Positions 52,671 through 60,841 of a stretch of 64,000 nucleotides of DNA are shown piece after piece (the stretch's first letter is position 1; each line of letters starts with the position of its first letter). Source of the stretch: Actinocorallia herbida (lineage in GTDB: Bacteria > Actinomycetota > Actinomycetes > Streptosporangiales > Streptosporangiaceae); NCBI RefSeq assembly GCF_003751225.1, contig NZ_RJKE01000001.1:3410001-3474000 (forward strand), given 5' to 3'. The notes beneath the pieces were generated by a model. It saw only the letters and a list, made by a program, of their open reading frames with translations. It was not told the origin of the DNA and did not search any database. The translations under genes and the position numbers were made by a program.

Positions 52671-53240
52671 TCAAGCGGGGGCGGTGAGGGATCCGAGGTC
52701 GGTGAGGGAGGCGTGGAGGAAGGCGGTGAGGGCGGGGGCGTCGGGGGTGTCGGGAGCGGAGATCCAGTGGGCGAAGCCGACGCGGAAGACGGCGACCGCC
52801 ACTTCGGCGGTGAGGGCGGGGGCGGGGGTGCCTCGGTCGCGGAGCGCGGCGGCGAGGGCGGTGGCCAGGGAGTCGAGTTTGATGAGCTCGCGTTCGCGGA
52901 GGCCGGGGTGGGTGTCGATGACGGCCTGACGACGGAGGGCGTGGGGGCGGCGGTCCTCGAAGAAGGCGCCCGCGCTCTCCAGGGCGAGGACGACCAGCTC
53001 GATCGGCGGCGTGTCTTCGGGGGCTCCGGTCACCGCTTCGACGAAGCGGTTCTGCAGGGCGTGCGAGGGGTCGAAGAGGACTTCGCGCTTGTCGCCGAAA
53101 TGCCGGAAGAAGGTCCGTTCCGTCACTCCGGCCCGTTCGGCTATCTCGGCGACCGTCGTCTGGTCGTAGCCGTTCTCGCCGAAGAGCTCCAGGGCCGCCC
53201 GTTCGAGTCTGCCGCGCGCGTTCGGCTCCCATCTCGCCAT
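52671..53240 (-). CDS. TetR-family regulator
   Basis: A 189-aa repressor. The N-terminal helix-turn-helix GYDQTTVAEIAERAGVTERTFFRHFGDKREVL is complete; the C-terminal ligand domain is all helical (LVVLALESAGAFFEDRRPHALRRQAVIDTHPGL). ATG 53240 is preferred over an in-frame start 33 nt upstream that lies inside the operator. It is divergent from the epimerase gene, with two identical-core palindromes between them, so it probably represses both itself and the epimerase. Confidence 0.88.
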   Translation of the reverse strand: MARWEPNARGRLERAALELFGENGYDQTTVAEIAERAGVTERTFFRHFGDKREVLFDPSHALQNRFVEAVTGAPEDTPPIELVVLALESAGAFFEDRRPHALRRQAVIDTHPGLRERELIKLDSLATALAAALRDRGTPAPALTAEVAVAVFRVGFAHWISAPDTPDAPALTAFLHASLTDLGSLTAPA

Positions 53241-53255
53241 GGACAGATCATAGTT

Positions 53256-53274
53256 GATGTCAGTGCCTGACATC
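53256..53274. promoter_or_regulatory. TetR operator 1
   Basis: GATGTCAG-TGC-CTGACATC is a perfect inverted repeat with 8-bp arms, 15 bp upstream of the TetR start. Confidence 0.75.
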
Positions 53275-53287
53275 GTCTACGCTGAAT

Positions 53288-53306
53288 GATGTCAGGCACT
53301 GACATC
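53288..53306. promoter_or_regulatory. TetR operator 2
   Basis: GATGTCAG-GCA-CTGACATC has the same arms as operator 1. Its centre is 32 bp away, about three helical turns, so two dimers would sit on the same face. It lies 21 nt before the epimerase start. Confidence 0.75.
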
Positions 53307-53327
53307 GCCTATTCCTGGAGTTCTGTC

Positions 53328-54230
53328 ATGCGCGTTCTCGTCACCGGGGCATCGGGCTGGATCGGCTCGGTCCTCGTTCCCGAGCTCATCGAGGCGGGCC
53401 ACCGGGTCACCGGCCTCGCCCGCTCGCCCGAATCGGCCGCCGCACTGGTCGCGGCGGGAGCCGAGGTCGTCGAAGGGAGCCTCGACGATCTCGTCGTCCT
53501 GCGGGAGGCCGCTTCCGCGGCGGACGGCGTCGTCCACCTCGCCTTCAAGCACGACATCGCCTTCGCCGGCGGCTACGCCGAGGCCGCCGCGGCCGACCGC
53601 GCCGCCGCGGAGGCGCTCGGCGGAGCGCTGGAAGGCTCAGACCGCCCGTTCGTCATCGCGGCAGGGCTGCTCGGGCTCGCGCCGGGCCGGGTCGCCACCG
53701 AGCGGACCAACGCCGATCAAGCGGGGGATCTGGGCGATCGCCAGGCCACGGCCCAATGGGTGGAGGCACTCGCCGACCGGGGTGTCCGCACCTCGGTGCT
53801 GCGGCTCCCGCCGACCGTCCACGGCGAAGGCGACTACGGCTTCATCCCCCAGGTCGTCGCGGCCGCCCGCGCCAAGGGCGTCGCCGGATACGTCGGCGAC
53901 GGTTCCCAGCGCTGGCCCGCCGTCCACCGCGCCGACGCCGCCACCCTGTTCCGCCTGGCCCTGGAGGAGGGCCCCGCCGGATCCGTCCTCCACGCCGTCG
54001 CGGAAGAGGGCGTCCCGCTGCGCGACGTCGCCGAGGTCATCGCCCGCCACCTGGGCGTCCCGGCCGTCTCGATCTCCCCGGCCGACGCCCCGGCCCACTT
54101 CGGCTGGCTGGGCGCCGGCCTCTCCACTGACAGCCCCGCCACCTCCGAGCTCACCCGCGCGCTCCTCCCGTGGCGCCCCTCCGGCCCGACCCTCCTCGAA
54201 GACCTCGACAAGGGTCACTACTTCACCTGA
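53328..54230 (+). CDS. NAD-dependent epimerase/dehydratase (SDR extended)
   Basis: A 300-aa short-chain dehydrogenase-like enzyme. The NAD(P) motif is VTGASGWIGS (residues 4-13), followed by GAEVVEGSLDDL and GVVHLAF. The catalytic YxxxK is not obvious: the place where it is expected reads ERTNADQAG, as in several atypical members. ATG 53328 has CTGGAG upstream; the frame is open to 53286 but overlaps the operator. It is controlled by the divergent TetR. The gene ends convergently with the MFS gene, with a 13-nt overlap. The substrate is unknown. Confidence 0.85.
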   Translation: MRVLVTGASGWIGSVLVPELIEAGHRVTGLARSPESAAALVAAGAEVVEGSLDDLVVLREAASAADGVVHLAFKHDIAFAGGYAEAAAADRAAAEALGGALEGSDRPFVIAAGLLGLAPGRVATERTNADQAGDLGDRQATAQWVEALADRGVRTSVLRLPPTVHGEGDYGFIPQVVAAARAKGVAGYVGDGSQRWPAVHRADAATLFRLALEEGPAGSVLHAVAEEGVPLRDVAEVIARHLGVPAVSISPADAPAHFGWLGAGLSTDSPATSELTRALLPWRPSGPTLLEDLDKGHYFT

Positions 54231-55567
54231 CCCGCCGGCCCCTGCCGGGCGAACCACAGCGCGCCTCCGCCGCACGCGAGTGCGGCGAGCGCGATCGCCC
54301 GGCCGGGGCCGAACGCGGTGGTCACCGAGCCCATCGCGGCGACGCCGACGGTCGCGCCGATCTGGCGCACCGCGTTGAGCAGCCCGCCCGCCGAGCCCGC
54401 CGCGCCGTCGGGCGCCGCCCGGACGATCGCGGTGGCCAGCGCGGGCAGCACCAGCGAGACCCCGTACCCGGTGGAGAAGAGGCCGACGGCGAGCCACGGA
54501 TACGACGCTCCGGTCCCGGCGGAGATCGCCAGGACCGTCCCGCCGCACGCCAGCGCGCTCAGACCCGCGAGGATCGGCGGACGCGGCCCGAAGCGGGCCA
54601 CCAGCCGTCCCGTCACCGGCGGGTTGACCGCGAACGGCACGGTCAGCGGCAGGAACGCCCAGCCCGTCGCCGCCGCGGACAGGCCCCGGTCGCGCAGCAG
54701 CAGCGGCAGCACGAACAGCAGCCCGTTCAACGCGAAGCCCACCGCCGCGCCCGCGGCGAGCCCGGCCCGCGCGCCCGCCGACGCGAGCAGCGCCCGGTCC
54801 GCCACCGGAGCCCGGCTCGCGCGCTCCCGCACGGCGAACAACGCGGCCGCGACCAGCGCGCCGAGTCCCGGCCACACCGCCGCGCCGGGATCGGAGCCCG
54901 CCCGCACCAGCGCGTCCGTCAGCAGCGCCAGCGCCGCGCACGCCGCGAACTGCACCGGCCAGTCGATCCGGCGCGCCGACCCCGGCACGGCGACCGCGCG
55001 GCCCGCCGTCGCCGCCAGCACCAGCACCGCGATGGGCGCGTTCACCACGAACACCGCGCGCCAGCCCGCCGCGTCGACCAGCAGGCCGCCGCACACCGGG
55101 CCGAGGGCGACCGCCGCGCCGCTCACCGCGGCCCAGGTCGCCACCGCGCGGGCCCGCTCCCGGCCGTCCGGGTACAACCGGGCGATCACCGCGAGGGAGG
55201 CGGGGACGCACGCGGCGGCCGCCGCGCCCGTCACCGCCCGCAGCACCGCGAGGACCTCGGGGGACGGCGCCGCCGCGCATGCCAGCGAGCCCGCCGAGAA
55301 CAGCACGATCCCCGCCCGGAACACCCGGTGCGCGCCGTACCGGTCGGCCAGCGCGCCGGCCGCGGGCAGCAGCGCCCCGAACGTCACCGTGTAGGCGGCC
55401 GCGGCCCACTGGAGCCCCGCCACGGACGTGCCCAGCGACGCCGCGAGATCGGGTTCGGCGACCGACAGGACCGTCAGATCCAGCAGGACCAGGAAATAGC
55501 CGAGCGAGACGCCCCACAGGGCCACCACCCGCCGACGACGGGAAACAGAGATGTTCACGGCGGCCAC
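54218..55567 (-). CDS. DHA2-type MFS transporter
   Basis: A 449-aa, 12-14-helix drug exporter-like protein. Motif A is GALADRYGAHRVF, motif C-like segment SGAAVALGPVCGGLLVDAAGWRAVFVVN follows, and TGYGVSLVLPALATAIV is in the second half. The opening MAAVNISVSRRRRVVALWGVSLGYFLVLLDLTVLSVAEPDL has the D/P pattern of DHA2 pumps. It is divergent from a LysR gene and likely its target. Its 3' end overlaps the epimerase gene on the other strand. Confidence 0.87.
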   Translation of the reverse strand: MAAVNISVSRRRRVVALWGVSLGYFLVLLDLTVLSVAEPDLAASLGTSVAGLQWAAAAYTVTFGALLPAAGALADRYGAHRVFRAGIVLFSAGSLACAAAPSPEVLAVLRAVTGAAAAACVPASLAVIARLYPDGRERARAVATWAAVSGAAVALGPVCGGLLVDAAGWRAVFVVNAPIAVLVLAATAGRAVAVPGSARRIDWPVQFAACAALALLTDALVRAGSDPGAAVWPGLGALVAAALFAVRERASRAPVADRALLASAGARAGLAAGAAVGFALNGLLFVLPLLLRDRGLSAAATGWAFLPLTVPFAVNPPVTGRLVARFGPRPPILAGLSALACGGTVLAISAGTGASYPWLAVGLFSTGYGVSLVLPALATAIVRAAPDGAAGSAGGLLNAVRQIGATVGVAAMGSVTTAFGPGRAIALAALACGGGALWFARQGPAGQVK

Positions 55568-55613
55568 TCTGCGTCCGCGCCGGCATCCGGCTCGACCGCG
55601 CGGGCCGCACGCG

Positions 55614-55634
55614 GCGTTCGGATCCTCCGAACGC
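55614..55634. promoter_or_regulatory. LysR binding palindrome candidate
   Basis: GCGTTCGGA-TCC-TCCGAACGC is a perfect inverted repeat with 9-bp arms and a 3-nt spacer, midway between the divergent MFS and LysR starts. A T-N11-A core is included (T55617 to A55631 and neighbours), as expected for LysR regulators. Confidence 0.55.
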
Positions 55635-55676
55635 GAGGCGCCGGGCCGGGGCGTGCGGCGTTAGTCTGACGGCGGT

Positions 55677-56555
55677 ATGGACCTCACCGAACTGCGGGTG
55701 TTCCGGGCGGTCGTGCGGCATCGGACGGTGCACGGCGCGGCGGTCGCTCTGGAGCTCGCGCCCTCGAGCGTGTCGGCGCGGATCAGGGGACTCGAGGAGT
55801 CTCTGGGCGTCGCGCTGTTCGCGCGGACCTCGCGTGGCATGCGGCCGACCGAGGCGGGGGAGCGATTGCTGCCTTGGGCGGTGCGGCTGCTCGACCAGGC
55901 CGAGCAGGCGCGCGCCGACGTGGTCGGAAGCGGTCCGGTACTGCGGCTGGGGGCGTTGGAGAGCCTCGCGGCCGCCTGCCTGCCGGGCGTCCTGGCGCGG
56001 CTGGCCGCCCGCCGCCCCGACGTGCGCGTGCGGGTGGTCTCCTCGGTCGACCGCGCCGAGTTGCTCGCCGACGTGTCCTCCGGGGAGCTGGAGGCGGCGC
56101 TCATCCTCGACAACGGCACGGCGCTGGGCGGCCTCGGCTTCCCGGTGCCGCCCGATCCCGTCGCCTTCGTCGACGTGGACGACGTCCCGCTCGTGCTCGC
56201 CGCGGCCCCCGGCCATCCGCTGGCCGGACACCCCCGGCTGACCCCGGACGACCTCGCGCGCGAACGCCTCCTGGTGAACGCGCCGGCCTGCTCGTTCCGC
56301 CTCGCCGCCGACCTCCTGCTCGGCCCGGGACCGGAACGGGTACCGGCGGGCGGCCCGTCCGTCATGCGGGCCTGGGCCGAACAGGGCCTCGGCATCGCGC
56401 TCCTTCCGGACTTCGCCGTCGCCTCCGCCCTCGCCGCGGGCTCCCTCGTCCGCCTCCCCCTCGACGTCCCCCCGCTCGCCCTCCGCCTGGTCTGGCACTC
56501 CGCCCGTGAGACCCTGCCGGGCCTCCGCGACGTCCTGTACGCCGCCGCCTCCTGA
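55677..56555 (+). CDS. LysR-family regulator of the MFS pump
   Basis: A 292-aa LysR-type regulator. The N-terminal winged helix is MDLTELRVFRAVVRHRTVHGAAVALELAPSSVSARIRGLEESLGVALFARTSRGMRPTEAG in family order. The C-terminal effector domain has two Rossmann-like lobes. A TAGTCT box ends 9 nt before the ATG, so the leader is very short. It is divergent from the DHA2 pump with a palindrome between, the classical LysR arrangement; the inducer may be the exported compound. Confidence 0.9.
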   Translation: MDLTELRVFRAVVRHRTVHGAAVALELAPSSVSARIRGLEESLGVALFARTSRGMRPTEAGERLLPWAVRLLDQAEQARADVVGSGPVLRLGALESLAAACLPGVLARLAARRPDVRVRVVSSVDRAELLADVSSGELEAALILDNGTALGGLGFPVPPDPVAFVDVDDVPLVLAAAPGHPLAGHPRLTPDDLARERLLVNAPACSFRLAADLLLGPGPERVPAGGPSVMRAWAEQGLGIALLPDFAVASALAAGSLVRLPLDVPPLALRLVWHSARETLPGLRDVLYAAAS

Positions 56556-56729
56556 CGACCTCTCAGGGCAGGGCCCTGGGAGCGGACACCGGCACCGCCC
56601 CGGACGGGGCGGCCGCCGGGACCTGGGCATAACCGTGGTGGGCCACGTGCCGAGAGCGATCCGGGTGGCGGACGCCTTCCACCATGGCCTTGCCCGGATG
56701 CGCGCATGATCTCGAAGGAGCCGAAGGGC

Positions 56730-57857
56730 ATGAGAAGGAACGTGAAAGGCGGTCTGTGCGCCGTCGTGCTGGTGATGGCGCTCGCGGCCTGCGGTGGTGC
56801 GGAGCCCGGCGGCCCGGCGGGCACGGCCCCGGCCGGGACGCCGGGGGCGGGCCCGTCGGTGACCGGGACCAGCGAGCCCGGCGGCGCGCCCGATCTCGGG
56901 GCCGTCGAGGAGGTGTCCCGCGATATCAAGGCACCGTGGGGGCTGGCGTTCCTGCCGTCGGGGGACGCGCTCGTCGCCGAGCGGGACAGCGGGAAGGTGG
57001 TGCAGGTGCCCGCGGGCGGCGGGGCGGCACGGGAGGTCTACCGGGTTCCCGGGGTCCACGCCGAGGGGGAGGGCGGTCTGCTCGGGCTGGCGGTGTCGCC
57101 GTCGTACGCCGCCGACGGGTACGTGTACGCCTACCTCACGACCGAGTCCGACAACCGGATCGTCCGGTTCCGGCTGGACGACCGCACGCCACAGGTCGTC
57201 TTCGACGGCATCGCGTCGGCGTCCTTCCACGACGGCGGCCGGATCGCGTTCGGCCCGGACGGCATGCTCTACGCCGGGACGGGCGACGCGGGGGAGTCGA
57301 GTTCGGCACAGGACCCGGCGAGCCCCAACGGGAAGATCCTCCGGCTGACCCCGGAAGGCGAGCCCGCTCCGGGCAACCCGACACCGGGCTCCCCGATGTA
57401 CAGCCTCGGCCACCGCAACGTCCAGGGGCTCGCCTGGGACGGGCAGGGCAGGCTGTTCGCCACCGAGTTCGGCCAGGACACCTACGACGAGGTGAACCTC
57501 ATCGAGCCGGGCCGCAACTACGGCTGGCCGGAGGTCGAGGGCAAGGGCGACACCGACGGCGGCAGGTTCACCGATCCGCTCGTGACCTGGTCGACCGCGG
57601 AGGCGTCCCCCTCGGGCGCGGCCATCGCCGGGAACACCCTCTACGTCGCGGCGCTGCGCGGTGAACGGCTCTGGACGGTGCCGCTCGACGACGGCGGGAC
57701 GGGCGCCCCGCGCGCCGAACTGGAAGGCCGCTACGGACGCCTCCGCACGGTCGCCGTCGCGCCCGACGGAGCCCTGTGGGTGACCACGTCCAACACCGAC
57801 GGCCGCGGCGAGGTACGCGAGGGCGACGACAGGATCCTGCGCTACCCGGCCCGCTGA
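56730..57857 (+). CDS. PQQ-type glucose/sorbosone dehydrogenase lipoprotein
   Basis: A 375-aa secreted beta-propeller protein of the soluble glucose dehydrogenase (GSDH, PF07995) family. The signal peptide ends in a lipobox (MALAACGG), then an Ala/Pro/Gly-rich tether, then the propeller: PWGLAFLPSGDALVAERDSG, GLLGLAVSP, FHDGGRIAFGPDGMLYAGTGDAG, HRNVQGLAW, TEFGQDTYDEVN and PGRNYGWPE with its Glu/Gly run. The HDGGR and HRNVQG His residues match the PQQ and catalytic sites of the family. I chose ATG 56730; ATG 56706 is possible. It oxidises a sugar outside the cell; whether PQQ is available to this organism is unknown. Confidence 0.85.
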   Translation: MRRNVKGGLCAVVLVMALAACGGAEPGGPAGTAPAGTPGAGPSVTGTSEPGGAPDLGAVEEVSRDIKAPWGLAFLPSGDALVAERDSGKVVQVPAGGGAAREVYRVPGVHAEGEGGLLGLAVSPSYAADGYVYAYLTTESDNRIVRFRLDDRTPQVVFDGIASASFHDGGRIAFGPDGMLYAGTGDAGESSSAQDPASPNGKILRLTPEGEPAPGNPTPGSPMYSLGHRNVQGLAWDGQGRLFATEFGQDTYDEVNLIEPGRNYGWPEVEGKGDTDGGRFTDPLVTWSTAEASPSGAAIAGNTLYVAALRGERLWTVPLDDGGTGAPRAELEGRYGRLRTVAVAPDGALWVTTSNTDGRGEVREGDDRILRYPAR

Positions 57858-57987
57858 GCGGGGTGGGCCGGACCGTCCGGGTGGGAGGTCCCGTCCGCCT
57901 GGCGCGTCACGACGCGTCGGGGCGAGGACCGCCCTTCGTCGTGGGGTCCTGACGGGGCGGAGGCCGTGCGGTGGTCATGGGGAGGGC

Positions 57988-58542
57988 TCAGGGGGCGGGG
58001 CGCCAGTGGGGGTCGCGGCCGGTGAAGGCCAGGAAGCGGTGGGCGGGCGGGGCGTCGGCGGGGAGGTGGATCTCGGGGGCGAAGGCTTCGGCTTCGCCGC
58101 GGGGGAGGGGGAAGGCCAGGGCGGTGGTGAGGGCGGCTTCGGCGAGGTCGGGAGAGGGGGTCCAGGGGCGGCCGAGGGCGCGGGCGACGTCCCAGGTGTG
58201 GGCGGCGTTGTCGATGAAGTGCATGCGCAGCGCGATCGCGCCGCTGAAGGTGCCGAAGGCGTTCACCGGGACCTTGCGGTCGAGCGCGGCGGCCTCGGCG
58301 AAGGCCGCGACGACGGCGTCGGCGGTAGCCCGGAAGGTCGCGGCCGGGTCGGCGCCCAGGGCGGCGTCGGTCCAGGTCGGGGCGCCGGCGAAGCCGCGGT
58401 TCTCGGCGACGAGGTGGCCGAGGAGCGCGCGCAGGTCCCAGCCCGCGCACGGGGTCGGGAGGGCGAGGTCGGCGGGGCTCACCCGGACGAGGTGGGCGTG
58501 GAGGTCGTCGAGCGAGCGGCGGTGCAGGTCCCTTATGTCCAT
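57988..58542 (-). CDS. TIGR03086-type DinB/maleylpyruvate-isomerase fold protein
   Basis: A 184-aa mycothiol-dependent-enzyme-like protein of the TIGR03086 group. TPCAGWDLRALLGHLVAENRGFAG near the N-terminus carries the characteristic His (GHL), and DNAAHTWDVARALG holds the other metal His. The C-terminal HRFLAFTGRDPHW is family-typical. ATG 58542 is chosen; a longer frame to 58602 overlaps the MocR control region. It is a cytoplasmic, probably metal-binding enzyme, perhaps mycothiol-linked as in other actinobacteria; its exact reaction is unknown. It is divergent from the MocR gene. Confidence 0.85.
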   Translation of the reverse strand: MDIRDLHRRSLDDLHAHLVRVSPADLALPTPCAGWDLRALLGHLVAENRGFAGAPTWTDAALGADPAATFRATADAVVAAFAEAAALDRKVPVNAFGTFSGAIALRMHFIDNAAHTWDVARALGRPWTPSPDLAEAALTTALAFPLPRGEAEAFAPEIHLPADAPPAHRFLAFTGRDPHWRPAP

Positions 58543-58612
58543 GATCGTGAGGCTAGAAGCCGGAATGGACCGGCAGAAGTGCCGATTCCAGGCGAAACAC
58601 AATGGGCCGATT

Positions 58613-58618
58613 TAGGCT
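58613..58618 (+). promoter_or_regulatory. -10 box for a leaderless MocR transcript
   Basis: TAGGCT ends 6 nt before the GTG of the MocR gene, with no ribosome site between. The inverted repeat GGAAT..CGGCA-GAAG-TGCCGATTCC at 58562-58589 lies in the -35 zone and may be the regulator's own site. Confidence 0.5.
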
Positions 58619-58624
58619 GGCCGA

Positions 58625-60022
58625 GTGGAAGTACACCTCGCGTTGGACGGGCGGGACGACCTCGCGGGCCGGCTCTACCGCCAGATCAGGGACGCCGTCC
58701 TGGCCGGGCGGCTGCCGCCGGGCACCGCGTTGCCCGCGACCCGCGGGCTCGCCGCCGACCTCGGGGTGGCCCGGGGCACCGTCGCCGCCGCCTACGAGCG
58801 GCTGGCCGCCGAGGGGTTCCTGCGCACACGCGTCGGCTCCGGCACGTTCGTCGCCGAAGGGTTCGGCGGACACGCGCCGGCCCGCGCCGCTGGAGCGCTG
58901 CGCCCGCTCCCGGTGTGGGAGGGGCGGCGGGCGCCCGTCGCGCTCGCCGAAGGGCTGCGCCACGACTTCCGGCCCGGCCATCCGGACGTCGCGCTGTTCC
59001 CCTGGGCGACGTGGCGGCGGCTGCTGACGGCCGAGCTGCGTGCGGGGGCCGTCGGCAGCGGCATGTACGGCGATCCGGCCGGGCACCCGGGCCTGCGCGC
59101 GGCGATCGCGGCACGGCTGGCGGCCTCCCGGTCGGTGCGGGCCGACCCGGACGACCTCATCGTCACCGCGGGCGCCCAGCAGGCGATCGGCCTCATCGCC
59201 CGGGTGCTGCTGCCGCAGGGCGCGACGGTCGCGGTCGAGGAACCGGGGTACCCGCCCGTCCGGCACGCGCTCGTCGCGGCGGGCATGCGGGTGGTCGGCG
59301 TCCCGGTCGACGCGGCCGGCCTGGTCGTCGACGCGCTGCCCGGCGACGCCCGGCTGGTCTACCTCACCCCGTCGCACCAGTTCCCGCTCGGCATGCCGAT
59401 GGCCCCGGCGCGGCGGGCGGCGGTCCTGGACTGGGCCGACCGGCACGACGCCTGCGTCGTCGAGGACGACTACGACAGCGAGTTCCGCTTCGCGGGGCGC
59501 CCCCTGGAGCCCCTGCACACCCTCGACACCACGGGCCGCGTCCTCTACGTCGGCTCGTTCTCCAAGACGATGCTGCCGACCCTCCGGCTCGGCTTCCTCC
59601 TCGCCCCGTCCGGCCTGCGCACCGCGCTCCGGGCCGCCAAGTACGCCGCGGACTGGCACACCCCCCTGCCCGAACAGAAGGCACTCGCCGCTTTCCTCAC
59701 CGAAGGCTCCTTCGCCCGGCACATCCGGAGAATGCACCGCGTCTACGCCGACCGCCGCACCCGTCTCCTGGCCGCCCTCCCACCCCACCTCGTCCCCGTC
59801 CCCTCCGCCGCGGGCCTCCACCTGGGCGCCTGGCTCCCGCCTGGCACCGACGACACCGCGGCCGCGTCCGCCGCGGCCCGACACGGCGTCTCCATCTACC
59901 CCCTGTCGATGTTCGCCCGAGCCGCCCCACCCGGGCTGGTCCTGGGCTTCGGCGCCCTCCCCGACGTCGAATCCGCCACCGCGGCCCTCACCTCCGCCCT
60001 CTCCCCTATCCGGCCCGGCTGA
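58625..60022 (+). CDS. MocR/PdxR-type regulator (GntR HTH plus aminotransferase domain)
   Basis: A 465-aa PLP-binding transcription factor. The N-terminal GntR winged helix is LPPGTALPATRGLAADLGVARGTVAAAYERLAAEGFLRTRVGSGTFV. A class I aminotransferase-like domain follows (FRPGHPDVALFP, VTAGAQQAIGL, EEPGYPP, VVEDDYDSEFRF), with the PLP-lysine in GSFSKTMLPTLRLGF (about residue 316). Such regulators commonly control pyridoxal-phosphate synthesis or amino-acid and GABA use. No pdxST gene is adjacent, so the target could be the divergent DinB gene or lie elsewhere. Confidence 0.92.
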   Translation: MEVHLALDGRDDLAGRLYRQIRDAVLAGRLPPGTALPATRGLAADLGVARGTVAAAYERLAAEGFLRTRVGSGTFVAEGFGGHAPARAAGALRPLPVWEGRRAPVALAEGLRHDFRPGHPDVALFPWATWRRLLTAELRAGAVGSGMYGDPAGHPGLRAAIAARLAASRSVRADPDDLIVTAGAQQAIGLIARVLLPQGATVAVEEPGYPPVRHALVAAGMRVVGVPVDAAGLVVDALPGDARLVYLTPSHQFPLGMPMAPARRAAVLDWADRHDACVVEDDYDSEFRFAGRPLEPLHTLDTTGRVLYVGSFSKTMLPTLRLGFLLAPSGLRTALRAAKYAADWHTPLPEQKALAAFLTEGSFARHIRRMHRVYADRRTRLLAALPPHLVPVPSAAGLHLGAWLPPGTDDTAAASAAARHGVSIYPLSMFARAAPPGLVLGFGALPDVESATAALTSALSPIRPG

Positions 60023-60189
60023 CGCCGATCCGTCCGGCGGCTCATCCGGGTGGCCGCGATCCGGTGGAGGGGAAGGACGGCCTTCCGCTAGAGTGCGGGA
60101 AGCGTCGCGTGCCGGTGGCGGACCGCGTCAGGCATGGAGGCGCCGGATCCGGAAGGCGGTCATCATGACCCTTTCCCCGTTCCCCACCC

Positions 60190-60657
60190 GTGGGTGAGGG
60201 CGACAAGAACAGGCTTCTGGCCTGGAACCGTGAACTGCAGACCGCGCATCAGCGGCTGCGGGAGGCACTGCGTGTGACGCGCGAATCCCTGGAAGCCGGG
60301 GACACCGCGTCGGCGCGTGCCGACCTCCTGCTGTACTGCAAGGGATTCTGTGCGGCCCTCGACGGCCACCATGTGCGCGAGGACGTCGGGCTCTTCCCCG
60401 AGCTGGCCGAGCGCCATCCGTCGCTCCGCCCGGTGATCGCCAAGCTGAAGCAGGACCACGCGATGATCGCGACGCTGCTCGGCCAGTTCGACCGCGCGAT
60501 CTCCTCGGCGGCGCCGCCGGGCGAGCTGTCGGGACACCTGGAGGGACTCGCCGCGATCATGGAATCCCATTTCCGCTATGAGGAACGGCAGCTCCTCGGC
60601 GTGCTGGCCTCCCTGGAGCTCGACGCCGACCCGCACGACCTCCTCGGCCCGCTCTGA
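60190..60657 (+). CDS. hemerythrin-domain protein
   Basis: A 155-aa hemerythrin-like protein without a fused domain. Likely iron ligands are in [16 protein letters not shown] (HxxxE-type), [10 protein letters not shown] and [13 protein letters not shown]. It has no signal or membrane helix. It starts with GTG 60190; the ribosome site is weak. It is the second hemerythrin in the window after the fusion at 43.7 kb and fits a role in O2/NO or iron sensing. A strong hairpin follows. Confidence 0.85.
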   Translation: MGEGDKNRLLAWNRELQTAHQRLREALRVTRESLEAGDTASARADLLLYCKGFCAALDGHHVREDVGLFPELAERHPSLRPVIAKLKQDHAMIATLLGQFDRAISSAAPPGELSGHLEGLAAIMESHFRYEERQLLGVLASLELDADPHDLLGPL

Positions 60658-60664
60658 ACCCGGT

Positions 60665-60706
60665 GTCCCGTCCCGTCGGGCCGCCCGCGATCCGACGGGG
60701 CGGGAC
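60665..60706 (+). terminator. 15-bp hairpin after the hemerythrin gene
   Basis: GTCCCGTCCCGTCGG (60665-60679) pairs with CCGACGGGGCGGGAC (60692-60706) across 12 nt; the only deviation is one G-U pair. It begins 8 nt after the stop. Confidence 0.7.
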
Positions 60707-60841
60707 GCCGGCCGTCGCCGTGATGCTCGCCGGGTCGGTGCCGTCGCTGTTGTGTGGGAATCGATGATTGCGGCGGTTCATCCGGGTGTCTACGGTGAGC
60801 CGGTGTGTCGTGCGCTCGGCGCGGGACGGAGAGGTGTCACG

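Noticed and set aside
53637-57413. A 1,258-codon minus-strand frame.
   Set aside because: It spans antisense of the epimerase, LysR and dehydrogenase genes and an off-frame reading of the MFS gene. There is no domain and the composition is that of a GC-rich shadow.
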